DNA of 46,548 nt. It comes from AM-0621 sp964386705 (GTDB taxonomy: Bacteria > Planctomycetota > Planctomycetia > Planctomycetales > Planctomycetaceae). The notes under the pieces were generated by a model that worked only from the letters and a program-made list of their open reading frames with translations, searched no databases and was not told the DNA's origin. Of this stretch, positions 26,324 through 34,996 are shown in pieces. Location: assembly GCA_964386705.1 (NCBI GenBank), contig CAYLTY010000038.1, positions 1-46,548 on the forward strand. Reading direction: 5' to 3'. A program made the translations under genes and the position numbers. The first letter of the stretch is position 1; each line of letters begins with the position of its first letter.

Positions 26324-27658
26324 ATGCCTGTGCCGCGTTCCGTGCTCTGCCTCATCTCCACAGTCTGCGTCGTCATGGCACTGACTTTCGGGCTGGGTAC
26401 CGGCGCGCCAACAGCCAGCGGCGAAGAATTGAAGGCTGCTGGCAAGCTGAAATGGTACCGGGGCAACATGCACACTCACTCACTCTGGAGTGATGGCGAC
26501 GACTACCCCGAACAGGTCGCAGCCTGGTATCAGGAGCGCAAGTACCAGTTCGTGGTCTTCACCGACCACGATGTCGTTGCCAACAGAGAACGCTGGATCG
26601 ACATCGAAAAGAGCAAGGGCGGACGGATCGCGTTTGAAAAACTCGTGAAGAATTCACCGGAGGGCTGGATTGAAACCCGTCACCGCAACAACCGCGAGGA
26701 AGTCCGTCTGAAAAAGCTGTCGGAAGTCGGCGAGCGTCTGAACCGACCGGGCGAGTTCCTGGTGCTGCAGGGACAGGAAATCACTTCGTCCCTCGGCAAG
26801 ATCCCGGTGCACCTGAATGCCATGAACCTGACCGAGATGTTTCCGCCTCGCTCGGGTGAAAGCGTTGCCGAGATCCTGCAAAACAACGTGGATGCCTTTA
26901 ACGCCTTACGCAAGCGCGGCGGCCGACCCATGCTGGTGCACGTCAATCATCCCAACTTTGGTCAAGCCATTACGGCCGAAGACCTGATGCAGCTGCGGGG
27001 AACGAATCTCTTCGAACTCTACAACGGCCACCCGTTCGTAAAGAACTCAGGGACGAAGATAAACGCATCAACCGAACGCATTTGGGATATTGCAAACACG
27101 TGGAGGGCCACTGAGTATCAGTTACCGCTCCTATTTGGGCTCGCCACTGATGACTGCCACGACTACCACAACACGGTCAGCCCCGCCGCCGAGCCGGGCC
27201 GAGGTTGGGTCGTCGTACTGGCAGACGAGTTGAGCCCCGATAAGCTGATCGCATCGATGGAAAAGGGGCAGTTCTACGCTTCGACGGGCGTGCGGCTGAA
27301 GCAGATCAATACGGGCTCCACCGAGATGCGGGTCGAGGTTGAATCGGACAAATCCGTGAAATATGTCATTGAGTTCGTCGGAACACGCCGCGGATTCGAC
27401 GCGCGCCATCGACCCATTGTCAACAAGGACGGTAAACCGGTTCGGTCCACTGAGCGCTACAGTGGTGACGTGGGTGCGGTGCTGGCTAAGGTTGATGGCA
27501 ATCGAGCGACCTATCGATTCAAAGGTGACGAGATTTACGTTCGCGCTCGTATCACATCGACACGACCGCATCCCAATCCCTCAGAATCAGGCGACTTCGA
27601 AACGGCATGGACCCAGCCTTATTTGGGCCCCGGATCCACTCAATCGGCCGCGAAGTGA
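26324..27658 (+). CDS. Secreted PHP-domain metal-dependent phosphoesterase-like protein
   Basis: 444 aa. A signal peptide (SVLCLISTVCVVMALTFGLG...) precedes a PHP domain: WYRGNMHTHSLWSDGDDYPEQV with the HxH pair and Asp, FVVFTDHDVV with the next ligands, MLVHVNHPNFG and FGLATDDCHDYH. These residues build the two- or three-metal site of PHP phosphoesterases, related to histidinol phosphatase and polymerase PHP domains. The C-terminal 130 residues are a beta-sandwich-like region (YVIEFVGTRRGF..., YVRARITST). Secreted PHP proteins with such a tail are common in planctomycetes and Bacteroidetes, but their substrates are unknown. The ATG at 26324 is used because an upstream in-frame TTG adds only a non-signal extension. 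It is divergent from the thioredoxin-like lipoprotein gene. Confidence 0.88.
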   Translation: MPVPRSVLCLISTVCVVMALTFGLGTGAPTASGEELKAAGKLKWYRGNMHTHSLWSDGDDYPEQVAAWYQERKYQFVVFTDHDVVANRERWIDIEKSKGGRIAFEKLVKNSPEGWIETRHRNNREEVRLKKLSEVGERLNRPGEFLVLQGQEITSSLGKIPVHLNAMNLTEMFPPRSGESVAEILQNNVDAFNALRKRGGRPMLVHVNHPNFGQAITAEDLMQLRGTNLFELYNGHPFVKNSGTKINASTERIWDIANTWRATEYQLPLLFGLATDDCHDYHNTVSPAAEPGRGWVVVLADELSPDKLIASMEKGQFYASTGVRLKQINTGSTEMRVEVESDKSVKYVIEFVGTRRGFDARHRPIVNKDGKPVRSTERYSGDVGAVLAKVDGNRATYRFKGDEIYVRARITSTRPHPNPSESGDFETAWTQPYLGPGSTQSAAK

Positions 27659-27782
27659 CGTAAAGTTAGCCAGATCGGCTATGCTGCTCGACTTTCGGGA
27701 TATGAACATAGAATCTGGGGCGTGAACATCAAACGCCGGTCGTGCTCAGACGATCGGGTCAGATGTCGGGCCGGGAATGCGA

Positions 27783-29978
27783 ATGGCTAAGCGCAAGAGT
27801 GCGGGCAAAAAATCAGCGGCCAAGAAGGCGACCTCTAAATCTGTGAAGCCATCCGCAGCTCAAGCACGGAAGCAGGCAGATCGCATCGTGGCCGAGGCGG
27901 AAAATCTCCCGGAAGCGTTGCAGGTGCAGGAATATCGCAAGGCTCTGGAGGTCTGCCCGGATCACATCGGCGCACACCTCAAACTGGCAGAAGTCGTTGA
28001 GTCCTCCGAAGAGTCGCTCCGCTTGATCGATACCGTCATCGACTTGCAACAACGCATGTTCGGTTGCCAATTGGCCGACCTCGACTGGAACGAGCCCGAC
28101 GCTGACCGCTATCTGCAGACACTGCGGCTGCGCGGCACCGTGCTGGAGGAACTCGGGCGTACCGACGAGATGTTGCAGCAGTTTCGCGACATTCTGCAGC
28201 ACGATCCCGACGACGGGGCTGGATATCGCTTTCAACTGATGCAGCGTCTGGCCAGCCTGCGCCGCTGGAATGAGCTCGAAAAATTACTCGCCGAGCATGC
28301 CGACGACATTGCCGTTGAGATGCTCTACATGCAGGCCCTGGCCGCCTTTCACCGGGAAGGTGAAAGCGAATACTCCAAAGACCTGATCGAAGAAGCCATC
28401 ACAACAGGCCCGGAAGCCGTGAAATACCTGATCGGCCAGGCGAATCCGATCGAACAGGACGACGAGGAATACTACGGCGACGATGAAGATGACGAATTGG
28501 CGGCCCGCTCGTTCGCGCGTTCGATTCTGCCGGCGTGGCGCGGAACTCCGGGAGCGATCACGTGGCTGAAAGCCAATGCCGCGCGGCTCCGTAAAGCAGA
28601 TGAGACGCTCTTCGACGAACCCGTTGAGGAACGCGAAGACCCGCGCGATGTCATTCGGCAATCGAAGTCCAAGGTCAAGAAGCTGCCGCAGGAAACCGAC
28701 GAAACCTGGCTGGCGGATGTGCGGGCACTCGGCAGTCAGGCCATGTGGGGCATGATGGTGGCTAACGTCGAAGCGGGCGAGCCGATGGGCATGTCCTCAT
28801 TCGGCCAGGAGCCCGATTTCATGGACGTCGTCGCGGACCTCTTCAAGATCATGCAGGAACCGGCGGACGGCCAGCCACGTCGCCCGGGACTCATCGAATT
28901 GACCAGCGGCGAACTGGTGGAAGGTGTAACCGACCTGCTTAAGCCCCTGGGCATTAAAGTTCAGCTCTCCGAACGGGCGGATGAGATCAATACCAGCTTC
29001 AACCGTGAACTGGAGCCACTGCCGGACACGCCGATAGCGGACATCGAACTCGCTGCCGAAGTCGTCTGGGAGATGGACTGGGCTCAGTTCGGCATCTGGA
29101 CTGAGGATGATGCGGGAGCCCCGATCCAGCCCTGGACCATCACGATCGTGAACCCTGATCGCGAAGAAGTCATCGCGACGCACGTCACTCAGCACGAGCC
29201 CGAAATCGATGATCTGGTCCTCACGTTGCGTTCGGCGATCCTGCGACCGATGCTGGGCGAGCCATTGCGTCCGGGATTGATCCGAGTGCGCACAGCGGAC
29301 AACCGCATGATGATTGCCGCATGGCTGCGAACCGCTGGCATCGACATCGAAACAGGCGATCTGCCGACCTACGACGCCATCTGCGAGTCCATCACTCACA
29401 AGATGATGGGCGAAGTACAGCCCGGCCTGACCGAAATTGAGGGCATCAGCCTGGACCTTGTTGAGCAACTCTATGAAGGCACCGTGCTGTTCTATCGGGA
29501 TGGCACGTGGGCTCGGGTCAGTCCTGACGAAGTCGTGAGGCTGTCGTGCCCGGAACTGACGGACGAGCCCTGGTTCTGTCTGGTCATGGGCCAGCGTGGC
29601 ACCGGACTCGGCATGATGCTGCTCAAAGACGAGGAAGTCGTGCGGTCGCTGCTGAGCGGTGATCAAGGCGAAGACCGCAGCGGCGAATTGCGGGGACTGT
29701 CGCTCAATTTGGATGAGAAGTTCGTGGTCTCACCGGCGGACGTTGCAGCGGCCGAGCAGTTCGGCTGGCCCGTCGCGGCTGACGAAGCGTGGCCGGGCGT
29801 CATCGCCATCAACGGCGAAGAGGGGCCTCGGCCTGTCGATTTGGATGAACTCAGATGGATGGTTGCGTGCCTGCACGCCATTCCGAAGTTCTGGGCTCAG
29901 CGCGGCAAGCTGACATCGATTCCTGTCGTCGTGGACGATGAGGAACTCGTTCTGACCGCAGAATTGCAGCGGATGTAG
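27783..29978 (+). CDS. Large repeat protein with basic N-terminal tail, function unknown
   Basis: 731 aa with no signal peptide. The first 35 residues are Lys/Ala/Ser-rich (KRKSAGKKSAAKKATSKSV), resembling histone H1-like tails. TPR-like helices follow (about 35-200: EYRKALEVCPDHIGAHLKLAEVVE, LEELGRTDEMLQQFRDILQHDPDD), then a very acidic linker (EQDDEEYYGDDEDDE). The C-terminal 400 residues contain at least two copies of a module starting RPGLIEL / RPGLIRV and ending LGIKVQLSER / AGIDIETGDL. I do not recognise a named catalytic motif. The ATG at 27783 has GGGA 7 bases upstream, but an ATG two codons earlier is equally in frame. It could be a nucleic-acid-associated or regulatory scaffold (inference from the tail only). 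Confidence 0.8.
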   Translation: MAKRKSAGKKSAAKKATSKSVKPSAAQARKQADRIVAEAENLPEALQVQEYRKALEVCPDHIGAHLKLAEVVESSEESLRLIDTVIDLQQRMFGCQLADLDWNEPDADRYLQTLRLRGTVLEELGRTDEMLQQFRDILQHDPDDGAGYRFQLMQRLASLRRWNELEKLLAEHADDIAVEMLYMQALAAFHREGESEYSKDLIEEAITTGPEAVKYLIGQANPIEQDDEEYYGDDEDDELAARSFARSILPAWRGTPGAITWLKANAARLRKADETLFDEPVEEREDPRDVIRQSKSKVKKLPQETDETWLADVRALGSQAMWGMMVANVEAGEPMGMSSFGQEPDFMDVVADLFKIMQEPADGQPRRPGLIELTSGELVEGVTDLLKPLGIKVQLSERADEINTSFNRELEPLPDTPIADIELAAEVVWEMDWAQFGIWTEDDAGAPIQPWTITIVNPDREEVIATHVTQHEPEIDDLVLTLRSAILRPMLGEPLRPGLIRVRTADNRMMIAAWLRTAGIDIETGDLPTYDAICESITHKMMGEVQPGLTEIEGISLDLVEQLYEGTVLFYRDGTWARVSPDEVVRLSCPELTDEPWFCLVMGQRGTGLGMMLLKDEEVVRSLLSGDQGEDRSGELRGLSLNLDEKFVVSPADVAAAEQFGWPVAADEAWPGVIAINGEEGPRPVDLDELRWMVACLHAIPKFWAQRGKLTSIPVVVDDEELVLTAELQRM

Positions 29979-30215
29979 TCGGCGGATCAGGTTTTTCCTG
30001 ACATCGAGTCCGATCGCCCCTGTTTGTCGAAACGAAGCCGTGCCCTCGTGCGTCTGTCACTCCGCGTGGCCATCAACTCGCGGCTCAGAAGTATTACGGT
30101 TCCCCGAAGACCTTGCGCAGCCTATGGTCTGAATCCAACGTGGATCAGGCCAGTAACGGGCTGTGCCTCTGACGGCCGCAGTAAAAGACTCGCGAATGTG
30201 AGAGAGCTGACTTTC

Positions 30216-31097
30216 ATGCTAATTCGTCGGAATTTCTTGCCCCTCAAGCTGTTACTTGCTGCGGTTATGGGGCTTGCTTCGCTGTCGACGAGCGCGGGCG
30301 ATCTGTCAGCGACACCCGGTGAGAAACAGGTGAACGGCGAAATTGTGCATCGCCTCAAGTCCCCCCGTCAGGCGGGCGAGACGCAGGTGCGAGTGCTGGT
30401 GCCTGAGAGCATCAGCGCGACGGATAAGCTGCGAGTGCTCTATGTCCTGCCCGTAGAAGCTGGTCGTGAGCACCGGTTTGGCGATGGGTTGGCGGAAATC
30501 CAGCGGCTCGGCCTGCACAGCAAACACAGATTGATCTGCGTCGCTCCGACTTTCAGCCATCTGCCGTGGTACGCGGATCACCCCTCTGACAAAACCATCC
30601 AGCAGGAGAGCTACTTGCTCCGCGATGTGGTTCCGCTGGTGGATGCTCAATACCCGACGACAGGTCGCTGCGAAGATCGACTGCTGCTGGGTTTCAGTAA
30701 ATCCGGCTGGGGAGCTTTCTCACTGTTGCTCAGAAACCCGACCGTTTTCGGAAAAGCAATCGCCTGGGACGCACCGCTGGCGCTCAGTGAGCCCGGCAAA
30801 TACGGATCGGGACCGATCTTCGGCCCGGCGGAAAACTTTCGCTGCTATCAATTGACGGAACTCATCAAGAGCCGTGCCGAGGAACTGAAAGGCACACCAC
30901 GACTGATGCACATTGGCTTCGGCAACTTTCGCGCGGAGCATGAAAACTTCGAGCAGCAGCTATTGGCGTTGCAGGTGCCGCATCTCTACGTGGATGGTCC
31001 GCAACGCAAGCATGTCTGGGAAAGCGGCTGGATTGAACCGGCCGTGCGAATGCTGACACTCGACACGGCCGGATCATCAAGAGCCCTAAGGCGCTAA
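30216..31097 (+). CDS. Secreted alpha/beta-hydrolase (esterase D-like)
   Basis: 293 aa. A signal peptide (FLPLKLLLAAVMGLASLSTSAG) leads to an alpha/beta-hydrolase fold: VRVLVPESI... and LRVLYVLPVEAGREHRFGDGL, then the nucleophile elbow LLLGFSKSGWGAFSLL with Ser-161. The acid is probably Asp in AIAWDAPLAL or a later residue, and the histidine lies in GPQRKHVWESGW near the C-terminus. This is the order seen in the esterase D/S-formylglutathione-hydrolase and acetyl-xylan-type families. The substrate is unknown; a carbohydrate ester would fit the secretion. The frame is open upstream, but the ATG at 30216 begins the signal peptide. Its stop is 2 bases from the stop of the convergent Cys-rich gene. 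Confidence 0.86.
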   Translation: MLIRRNFLPLKLLLAAVMGLASLSTSAGDLSATPGEKQVNGEIVHRLKSPRQAGETQVRVLVPESISATDKLRVLYVLPVEAGREHRFGDGLAEIQRLGLHSKHRLICVAPTFSHLPWYADHPSDKTIQQESYLLRDVVPLVDAQYPTTGRCEDRLLLGFSKSGWGAFSLLLRNPTVFGKAIAWDAPLALSEPGKYGSGPIFGPAENFRCYQLTELIKSRAEELKGTPRLMHIGFGNFRAEHENFEQQLLALQVPHLYVDGPQRKHVWESGWIEPAVRMLTLDTAGSSRALRR

Positions 31098-31099
31098 GC

Positions 31100-31441
31100 C
31101 TACTTGGCCGCCTCACCTGCTGGTGGCGGTGGAGCCTTGGGAGCAGCAGGCGCTGGAGCGGGTGCCGCACCTTCCTGCGGTGGTGGTGGCAACTCCTGAA
31201 CCGCCTGCGGATGAGCACCTGCGGCACCTGGAGCAACCTGGCAAGCTGGCTGGCAGCTCGTCTGACAAGTCGGCTGGCAGGTCGCCACTTGATGGCAAAC
31301 CGGCTGAATGTACTGCTGCTGACAACAGCTGCTGTACTTCACCTTCTTGTACTTGATCGGCTTGCAGCAGTTGTCTTTTGCTTCTGCCGCGCCGCCCAAC
31401 AGCGCGAAACCCGCCAACAACGCAATGAGTCCACGTAGCAT
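31100..31441 (-). CDS. Small secreted cysteine-rich protein with tandem CQxx repeats
   Basis: 113 aa. A signal peptide (MLRGLIALLAGFALLGGAAEA) precedes a mature part with nine cysteines in the next 47 residues: CC pairs at 25-26 and 39-40, then Cys-49, and four cysteines spaced exactly four apart (55, 59, 63, 67) in a CQPTCQTSCQPACQ tract. The remaining 45 residues are Pro/Ala/Gly-rich (PPPPQEGAAPAPAPAAPKAPPPP). It should be an exported, disulfide-cross-linked or metal-binding structural protein. Cys-rich proteins are prominent in planctomycete cell envelopes. AGGAA lies 7 bases before the ATG. The family is not recognised. It lies about 110 bases downstream of the GATase-like gene on the same strand. 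Confidence 0.82.
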   Translation of the reverse strand: MLRGLIALLAGFALLGGAAEAKDNCCKPIKYKKVKYSSCCQQQYIQPVCHQVATCQPTCQTSCQPACQVAPGAAGAHPQAVQELPPPPQEGAAPAPAPAAPKAPPPPAGEAAK

Positions 31442-31549
31442 CTCGAGGTTCCTTGTTTCAAGATAGGGGGAACAAACAACGTGCTCGTTACGCGGTGAGT
31501 TAAACGTTTGCTGGGCGGTCCTCCAAGGATAAATGGGAAATTTAGAGAA

Positions 31550-32395
31550 CTAAGCGGCTGCCCGCTGTTGGGACGCCGACTTCGGGAACGGCAGTACAAA
31601 CCGCATCCCGCGACGCTTATCTTCGCAGGCTTGTACAAACGCCTCAAAGACCTGCATGTCGAGACGTGACGCCGTGTTCGCTTCCGGGTGCCACTGCACG
31701 CCGACACAGAACCAGTCTTCGTCGATGGATTCGAACGCTTCGACAACTCCGTCCGGGCAGCGAGCCGCTACACGGAACGGCTTGGCAACCTGATCCACAG
31801 CCATGTGATGCTGGCTGTTCACGCGAATTTCGCCCGGTCCGTAGATGTCGAACATCAACGTGCCTTCTTCGATTTCGATGATGTGCCGCAGGTTCACTTC
31901 GACCGGATCGCGGTGCTGCAGTGGTTTCTGAATGTCTTCCGGGATATGGCGATGGATCGTGCCGCCGCACATTACGTTGAGCAGTTGCATGCCCGAGCCA
32001 ATGGCCAGAATCGGAATCTTGCGGTCAACAGCCGCCTTGCAGAGCTTGCGATCAAAGTTCTCGCGACGATCGGGCATGTAACGAGCGGCTGGGTGCGGGT
32101 CATGACCCATGCGTTCGATGTCCAAGTCCAGATGGCAACCGCCCAGCACCAGGCCATCAACCATGCCCAGCACCGCTTCGATGTCAGCATCATCGTTCAG
32201 CGGCGGAATCAGCATCGGGATACCACCGGGGCAGGGTCGAGCCTTGTTGTTGCCAGCGGTTTCGATCTTGGCGTTCATCACGCAATCGTAGTAGCCTGAG
32301 TTGAACCAGCTCAGTGCTCCAGCTTCCTGACGAGCTGGGCGGTAGTCGCCGTTGATTCCGATGATGGGCTTCTTGGTCATCTGAGACTTTGCCAT
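31550..32395 (-). CDS. Class-I glutamine amidotransferase-like (peptidase C26/PuuD-type) protein lacking the catalytic cysteine
   Basis: 281 aa with the fold signature of gamma-glutamyl-gamma-aminobutyrate hydrolases: PIIGINGDYRPAR, VDGLVLGGCHLDL (oxyanion region), the elbow PILAIGSGMQLLNVMCGGTI and the end VGVQWHPEANT. In active enzymes the elbow reads GICRGxQ. Here the nucleophile position is Gly-133 (AIGSGMQ), followed by Ser-134 in place of Arg. His-236 and Glu-238 of the triad are present. It is therefore probably not a normal gamma-glutamyl hydrolase; it may use another chemistry or act as a binding protein. The ATG at 32395 is chosen because GGAAGG lies 7 bases upstream. It is a single-gene unit with a 500-base gap before it. 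Confidence 0.83.
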   Translation of the reverse strand: MAKSQMTKKPIIGINGDYRPARQEAGALSWFNSGYYDCVMNAKIETAGNNKARPCPGGIPMLIPPLNDDADIEAVLGMVDGLVLGGCHLDLDIERMGHDPHPAARYMPDRRENFDRKLCKAAVDRKIPILAIGSGMQLLNVMCGGTIHRHIPEDIQKPLQHRDPVEVNLRHIIEIEEGTLMFDIYGPGEIRVNSQHHMAVDQVAKPFRVAARCPDGVVEAFESIDEDWFCVGVQWHPEANTASRLDMQVFEAFVQACEDKRRGMRFVLPFPKSASQQRAAA

Positions 32396-32895
32396 GCGTT
32401 TCCCTTCCTTGGAATTAGCCACCGTTGGCGAACGGTCGATCCAATGAGCTGCCGCAACATTGCATTCGCATGAATCATCGGCGTCTGCAAGCCGACAGGA
32501 ATGAGTTCAATTCACCGCACCAAAAGCCGCGATGAATGCGCCCTCCCTGACAGTCTCGAGAAACCAATCCTTCGGTTTCGAATGCTCTGAACCCGGCGAG
32601 TATCGCTCACGGATCGAGCTGAAAAGTACCGCTGAAAGTCTTGCTAACATCCATTAGCAACTCCCTGACCTTCAACGCGGCGGGATAGTAGCCAGGTGAA
32701 ACAGTCTGTAAAGAAATTCTTCGATATTGTGGTGAGTCTCTCTCAAACCACTGCATGTTGTGGCTATCTGCAAAAGTCCTGCGCAGCGAGCACTCGAACG
32801 AGCACAAAATCGCGCTGACCTGTTCGCCACAAACTGCTATGCCGCCAGCATTCTACGCTCAAAATCGTGAGCACAGTGAATCGAAGGAGCGAATC
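32396..32895. other. 500-base intergenic region between divergent genes
   Basis: It separates the GATase-like gene (minus) from the FlgJ-like gene (plus). A 66-codon open stretch on the minus strand (32607-32807) has no family likeness and no Shine-Dalgarno sequence. Just before the FlgJ-like ATG is a strong AAGGAG. I see no convincing sigma-28 or sigma-54 promoter and no long palindrome, so the length of the gap is unexplained. Confidence 0.45.
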
Positions 32896-33315
32896 ATGAC
32901 CGACGCGATCAAGTCCAACGTCTCGTCGAACATCCCGATCAGCCCGGCCTCAAAACTCGATCCCAAGGAAGAGGCGCTCAAGCAGAAGTTTACCGAATTC
33001 GTCGGTGACACATTCTATCGCCAGCTCTTCAAGGCCATGCGAGCGGGCACCGGCAAGAACGCGTATCTCAACGGCGGTCAGACCGAGAAGATCTTTCAGT
33101 CGCAGTTGGACGAACTGCTGATCCAGCAGATGACGCAGTCGCGCGGCGGAGGACTCGCGGCGGAATTGTTCGCTCAATACCAGCGGCAACGGAAGTCGGA
33201 AGCTCCTCCGATGCCAACGCTCGATGTCAGCAATATTCCATCCAACGGCGAGACGAAAGACATAACGACAGAGCCCCGCCCACTCAGCGATGGAGCGGGC
33301 GAGGCTTCGCCATAA
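32896..33315 (+). CDS. FlgJ N-terminal-like rod-binding protein (no muramidase domain)
   Basis: 139 aa. The ATG at 32896 is preceded by AAGGAG with a 6-base spacing. Residues of about 32-100 match the rod-binding domain of FlgJ: KQKFTEFVGDTFYRQLFKAMRAGTG, then EKIFQSQLDELLIQQMTQS and GGGLAAELFAQYQRQ. In Salmonella FlgJ this domain caps the growing flagellar rod, and a second peptidoglycan-hydrolase domain follows. Here the protein ends in a short Pro/Glu-rich tail, so any hydrolase must be separate. The gene sits alone among metabolic genes, far from the flagellin end at the left edge. Planctomycete flagellar genes are often scattered, so this isolation is plausible. Confidence 0.85.
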   Translation: MTDAIKSNVSSNIPISPASKLDPKEEALKQKFTEFVGDTFYRQLFKAMRAGTGKNAYLNGGQTEKIFQSQLDELLIQQMTQSRGGGLAAELFAQYQRQRKSEAPPMPTLDVSNIPSNGETKDITTEPRPLSDGAGEASP

Positions 33316-33370
33316 CGAACGCCTTACGAACTTCTGAACTCGATGCCGCAGCACGAGTCAGCAACTCGCG

Positions 33371-34840
33371 CTACTTCTTCGTGCGGAACGGAGATACCGG
33401 CAGTCCGGCCTTGTTGACCAGATTCGGTTCGGCAATCTCACTCCATCCAAAGCGAACGGCGGCGGGCTTCTCAACCTTGTCGCTCGACACCACAACGGTC
33501 TCGCCATCAATGACAGCTGTCGCGTCGACATACTCGCCCGACTCGCCAGCAATCTGGAACCAGTTCAGAGGCTTGTCATCGCGCGACTTCAAACCCGCAC
33601 CGTGCTCGAACTCAATGCGGATCTTGGAGCCTTCAACCTTCATGCCTTTGTAGAGCGGTCCCGAGTACAGCAGGTCGTTCTTGCCGTAGACCTTCGCCAG
33701 CGCCCACAACGCCAGACGCTTGCCGACGTCTTGCTTGTTGCGCGGATGAATGTCCTTGATGTTCGAGATGTCCGTCGTCACGGCCATACCGGTGTTCTTC
33801 ACCGATGACAGAATGCTGGTTTGAGCTTCCCAGATCTCCGGCAACCTGGGCGTGTTTCCTCCGTAGGTGTAAGGCGCCAGTTGCACGAAGTAGAACGGGA
33901 AATCGCCCTGCCCCCAGACCTTGCGCCAACCAGCGATCAAAGCTTGCATCTTCTTGGCGTAGAGCATGCCTTCGCCGAGATTCGATTCGCCCTGGTACCA
34001 CAGCGCTCCACGGATGGCGAACGGCACAATCGGATACACGTTCGCATTGTAGAGATGCGTTGGCGCTCCGGCGTTGCCATTCACTGATGGTTCTGGCTTG
34101 CCTTCCGCCTTCGCTTTGGCCACCGCCGCAAGGAGGTCAGCCTGCTGCTTCTCAGCCATCGCGCCGATCGGCTTAATGGCAACGTCATCAATCGCCGCGA
34201 AACCCTCTGGAGGAGTCCACGGCTCAATGCGGGTGCCGCCCCATGAAGTATTAATCAGACCGACCGGTACATCCAGTTCCTGATGAATGTAACGACCAAA
34301 GAAGTAAGCCACGGCCGAAAAGTTGCCTACGGTCTGCGGCGAACAATCAGTCCATACCACCGCTGGATCCACATCGTTCTGCGGAACGATCTTGGCCGTC
34401 TTCTTTGGAGCCACATTGAAGAGCCGAATCTTCGGGAACTTTGCAGCCGCGACTTCAGCTTGAGGATTATCGGAAGCCGTCACCGGCCACTCCATGTTAG
34501 ACTGGCCCGAGCCGACCCAGACTTCTCCGACCAGTACGTCGGTCAGCTCAATCTTGTTCTTGCCGGCCACGGTGATCGTGTGCGGACCGCCAGCCTTCAT
34601 GGCTGGCAGCTTGGCGGTCCACTTGCCCTGGTCGTTGGCTTTGCCTTTGGCACTTGAATCACCAATCGTGACCGAAACTTCTTCACCCGCGTCCGCCCAA
34701 CCCCAGAAGGTCAGTTCGGTGTCACGTTGCAGGACCATGTGGCTGCCCAGCACGTTCGGCAGCTTCACATCGGCCTGAGCAGCAGACTGCATGCCCAGCG
34801 CGAGAGCAATCGCTGCAACAAATCGAAGCGTCAGTTTCAT
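33371..34840 (-). CDS. Secreted sialate O-acetylesterase-like esterase
   Basis: 489 aa with a signal peptide (MKLTLRFVAAIALALGMQSAAQA). The mature part begins with the family's beta-sandwich (VLGSHMVLQRDTELTFWGWADAGEEV) and then a SGNH-type hydrolase domain: VWVGSGQSNMEWP with the catalytic Ser, NTSWGGTRIEPWTP, and ALWYQGESNLGEG. This is the order of 9-O-acetyl-sialic-acid esterases. Bacterial members often remove acetyl groups from plant or algal polysaccharides instead, so the sugar is uncertain. GGAAGGA lies 9 bases before the ATG. A half-copy of palindrome family B sits about 110 bases upstream (34952-34975), and the next gene on this strand ends beyond it. Together with the sulfatase it suggests use of decorated polysaccharides. 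Confidence 0.93.
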   Translation of the reverse strand: MKLTLRFVAAIALALGMQSAAQADVKLPNVLGSHMVLQRDTELTFWGWADAGEEVSVTIGDSSAKGKANDQGKWTAKLPAMKAGGPHTITVAGKNKIELTDVLVGEVWVGSGQSNMEWPVTASDNPQAEVAAAKFPKIRLFNVAPKKTAKIVPQNDVDPAVVWTDCSPQTVGNFSAVAYFFGRYIHQELDVPVGLINTSWGGTRIEPWTPPEGFAAIDDVAIKPIGAMAEKQQADLLAAVAKAKAEGKPEPSVNGNAGAPTHLYNANVYPIVPFAIRGALWYQGESNLGEGMLYAKKMQALIAGWRKVWGQGDFPFYFVQLAPYTYGGNTPRLPEIWEAQTSILSSVKNTGMAVTTDISNIKDIHPRNKQDVGKRLALWALAKVYGKNDLLYSGPLYKGMKVEGSKIRIEFEHGAGLKSRDDKPLNWFQIAGESGEYVDATAVIDGETVVVSSDKVEKPAAVRFGWSEIAEPNLVNKAGLPVSPFRTKK

Positions 34841-34951
34841 ATCTAATCGTCCTTCCCAGAAGAGAAACTACGACGGGCCAGCGCCCGCAATTTTTCAATA
34901 ACCAAGAGACGAAGCTCCCGGCCACTGCTTTAAAGGTCTTTCGCAACCGCT

Positions 34952-34975
34952 GTAGGGCGGACAATCCTGTCGGCC
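34952..34975. repeat. Orphan half-copy of palindrome family B
   Basis: The sequence around 34952-34975 contains cggacaatcctgtc (14 bases), identical to the core of both arms of the palindrome at 40687-40735, with similar flanks (gtagg before, ggc after). No complementary arm is found within the surrounding 150 bases, so only one arm is present here. It lies between the lactonase and esterase genes. Confidence 0.7.
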
Positions 34976-34996
34976 GAGTTCACTAAGCAGCGATCT

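Noticed and set aside
32706..32730. TAAA...CGATATT resembling a sigma-28 flagellar promoter upstream of the FlgJ-like gene
   Set aside because: The spacing between the two elements is about 9 bases, too short for the usual 15-16.
32607..32807. 66-codon minus-strand frame in the long intergenic gap
   Set aside because: No Shine-Dalgarno sequence, no family likeness, and starts inside the region upstream of the FlgJ-like gene; coding is not supported.
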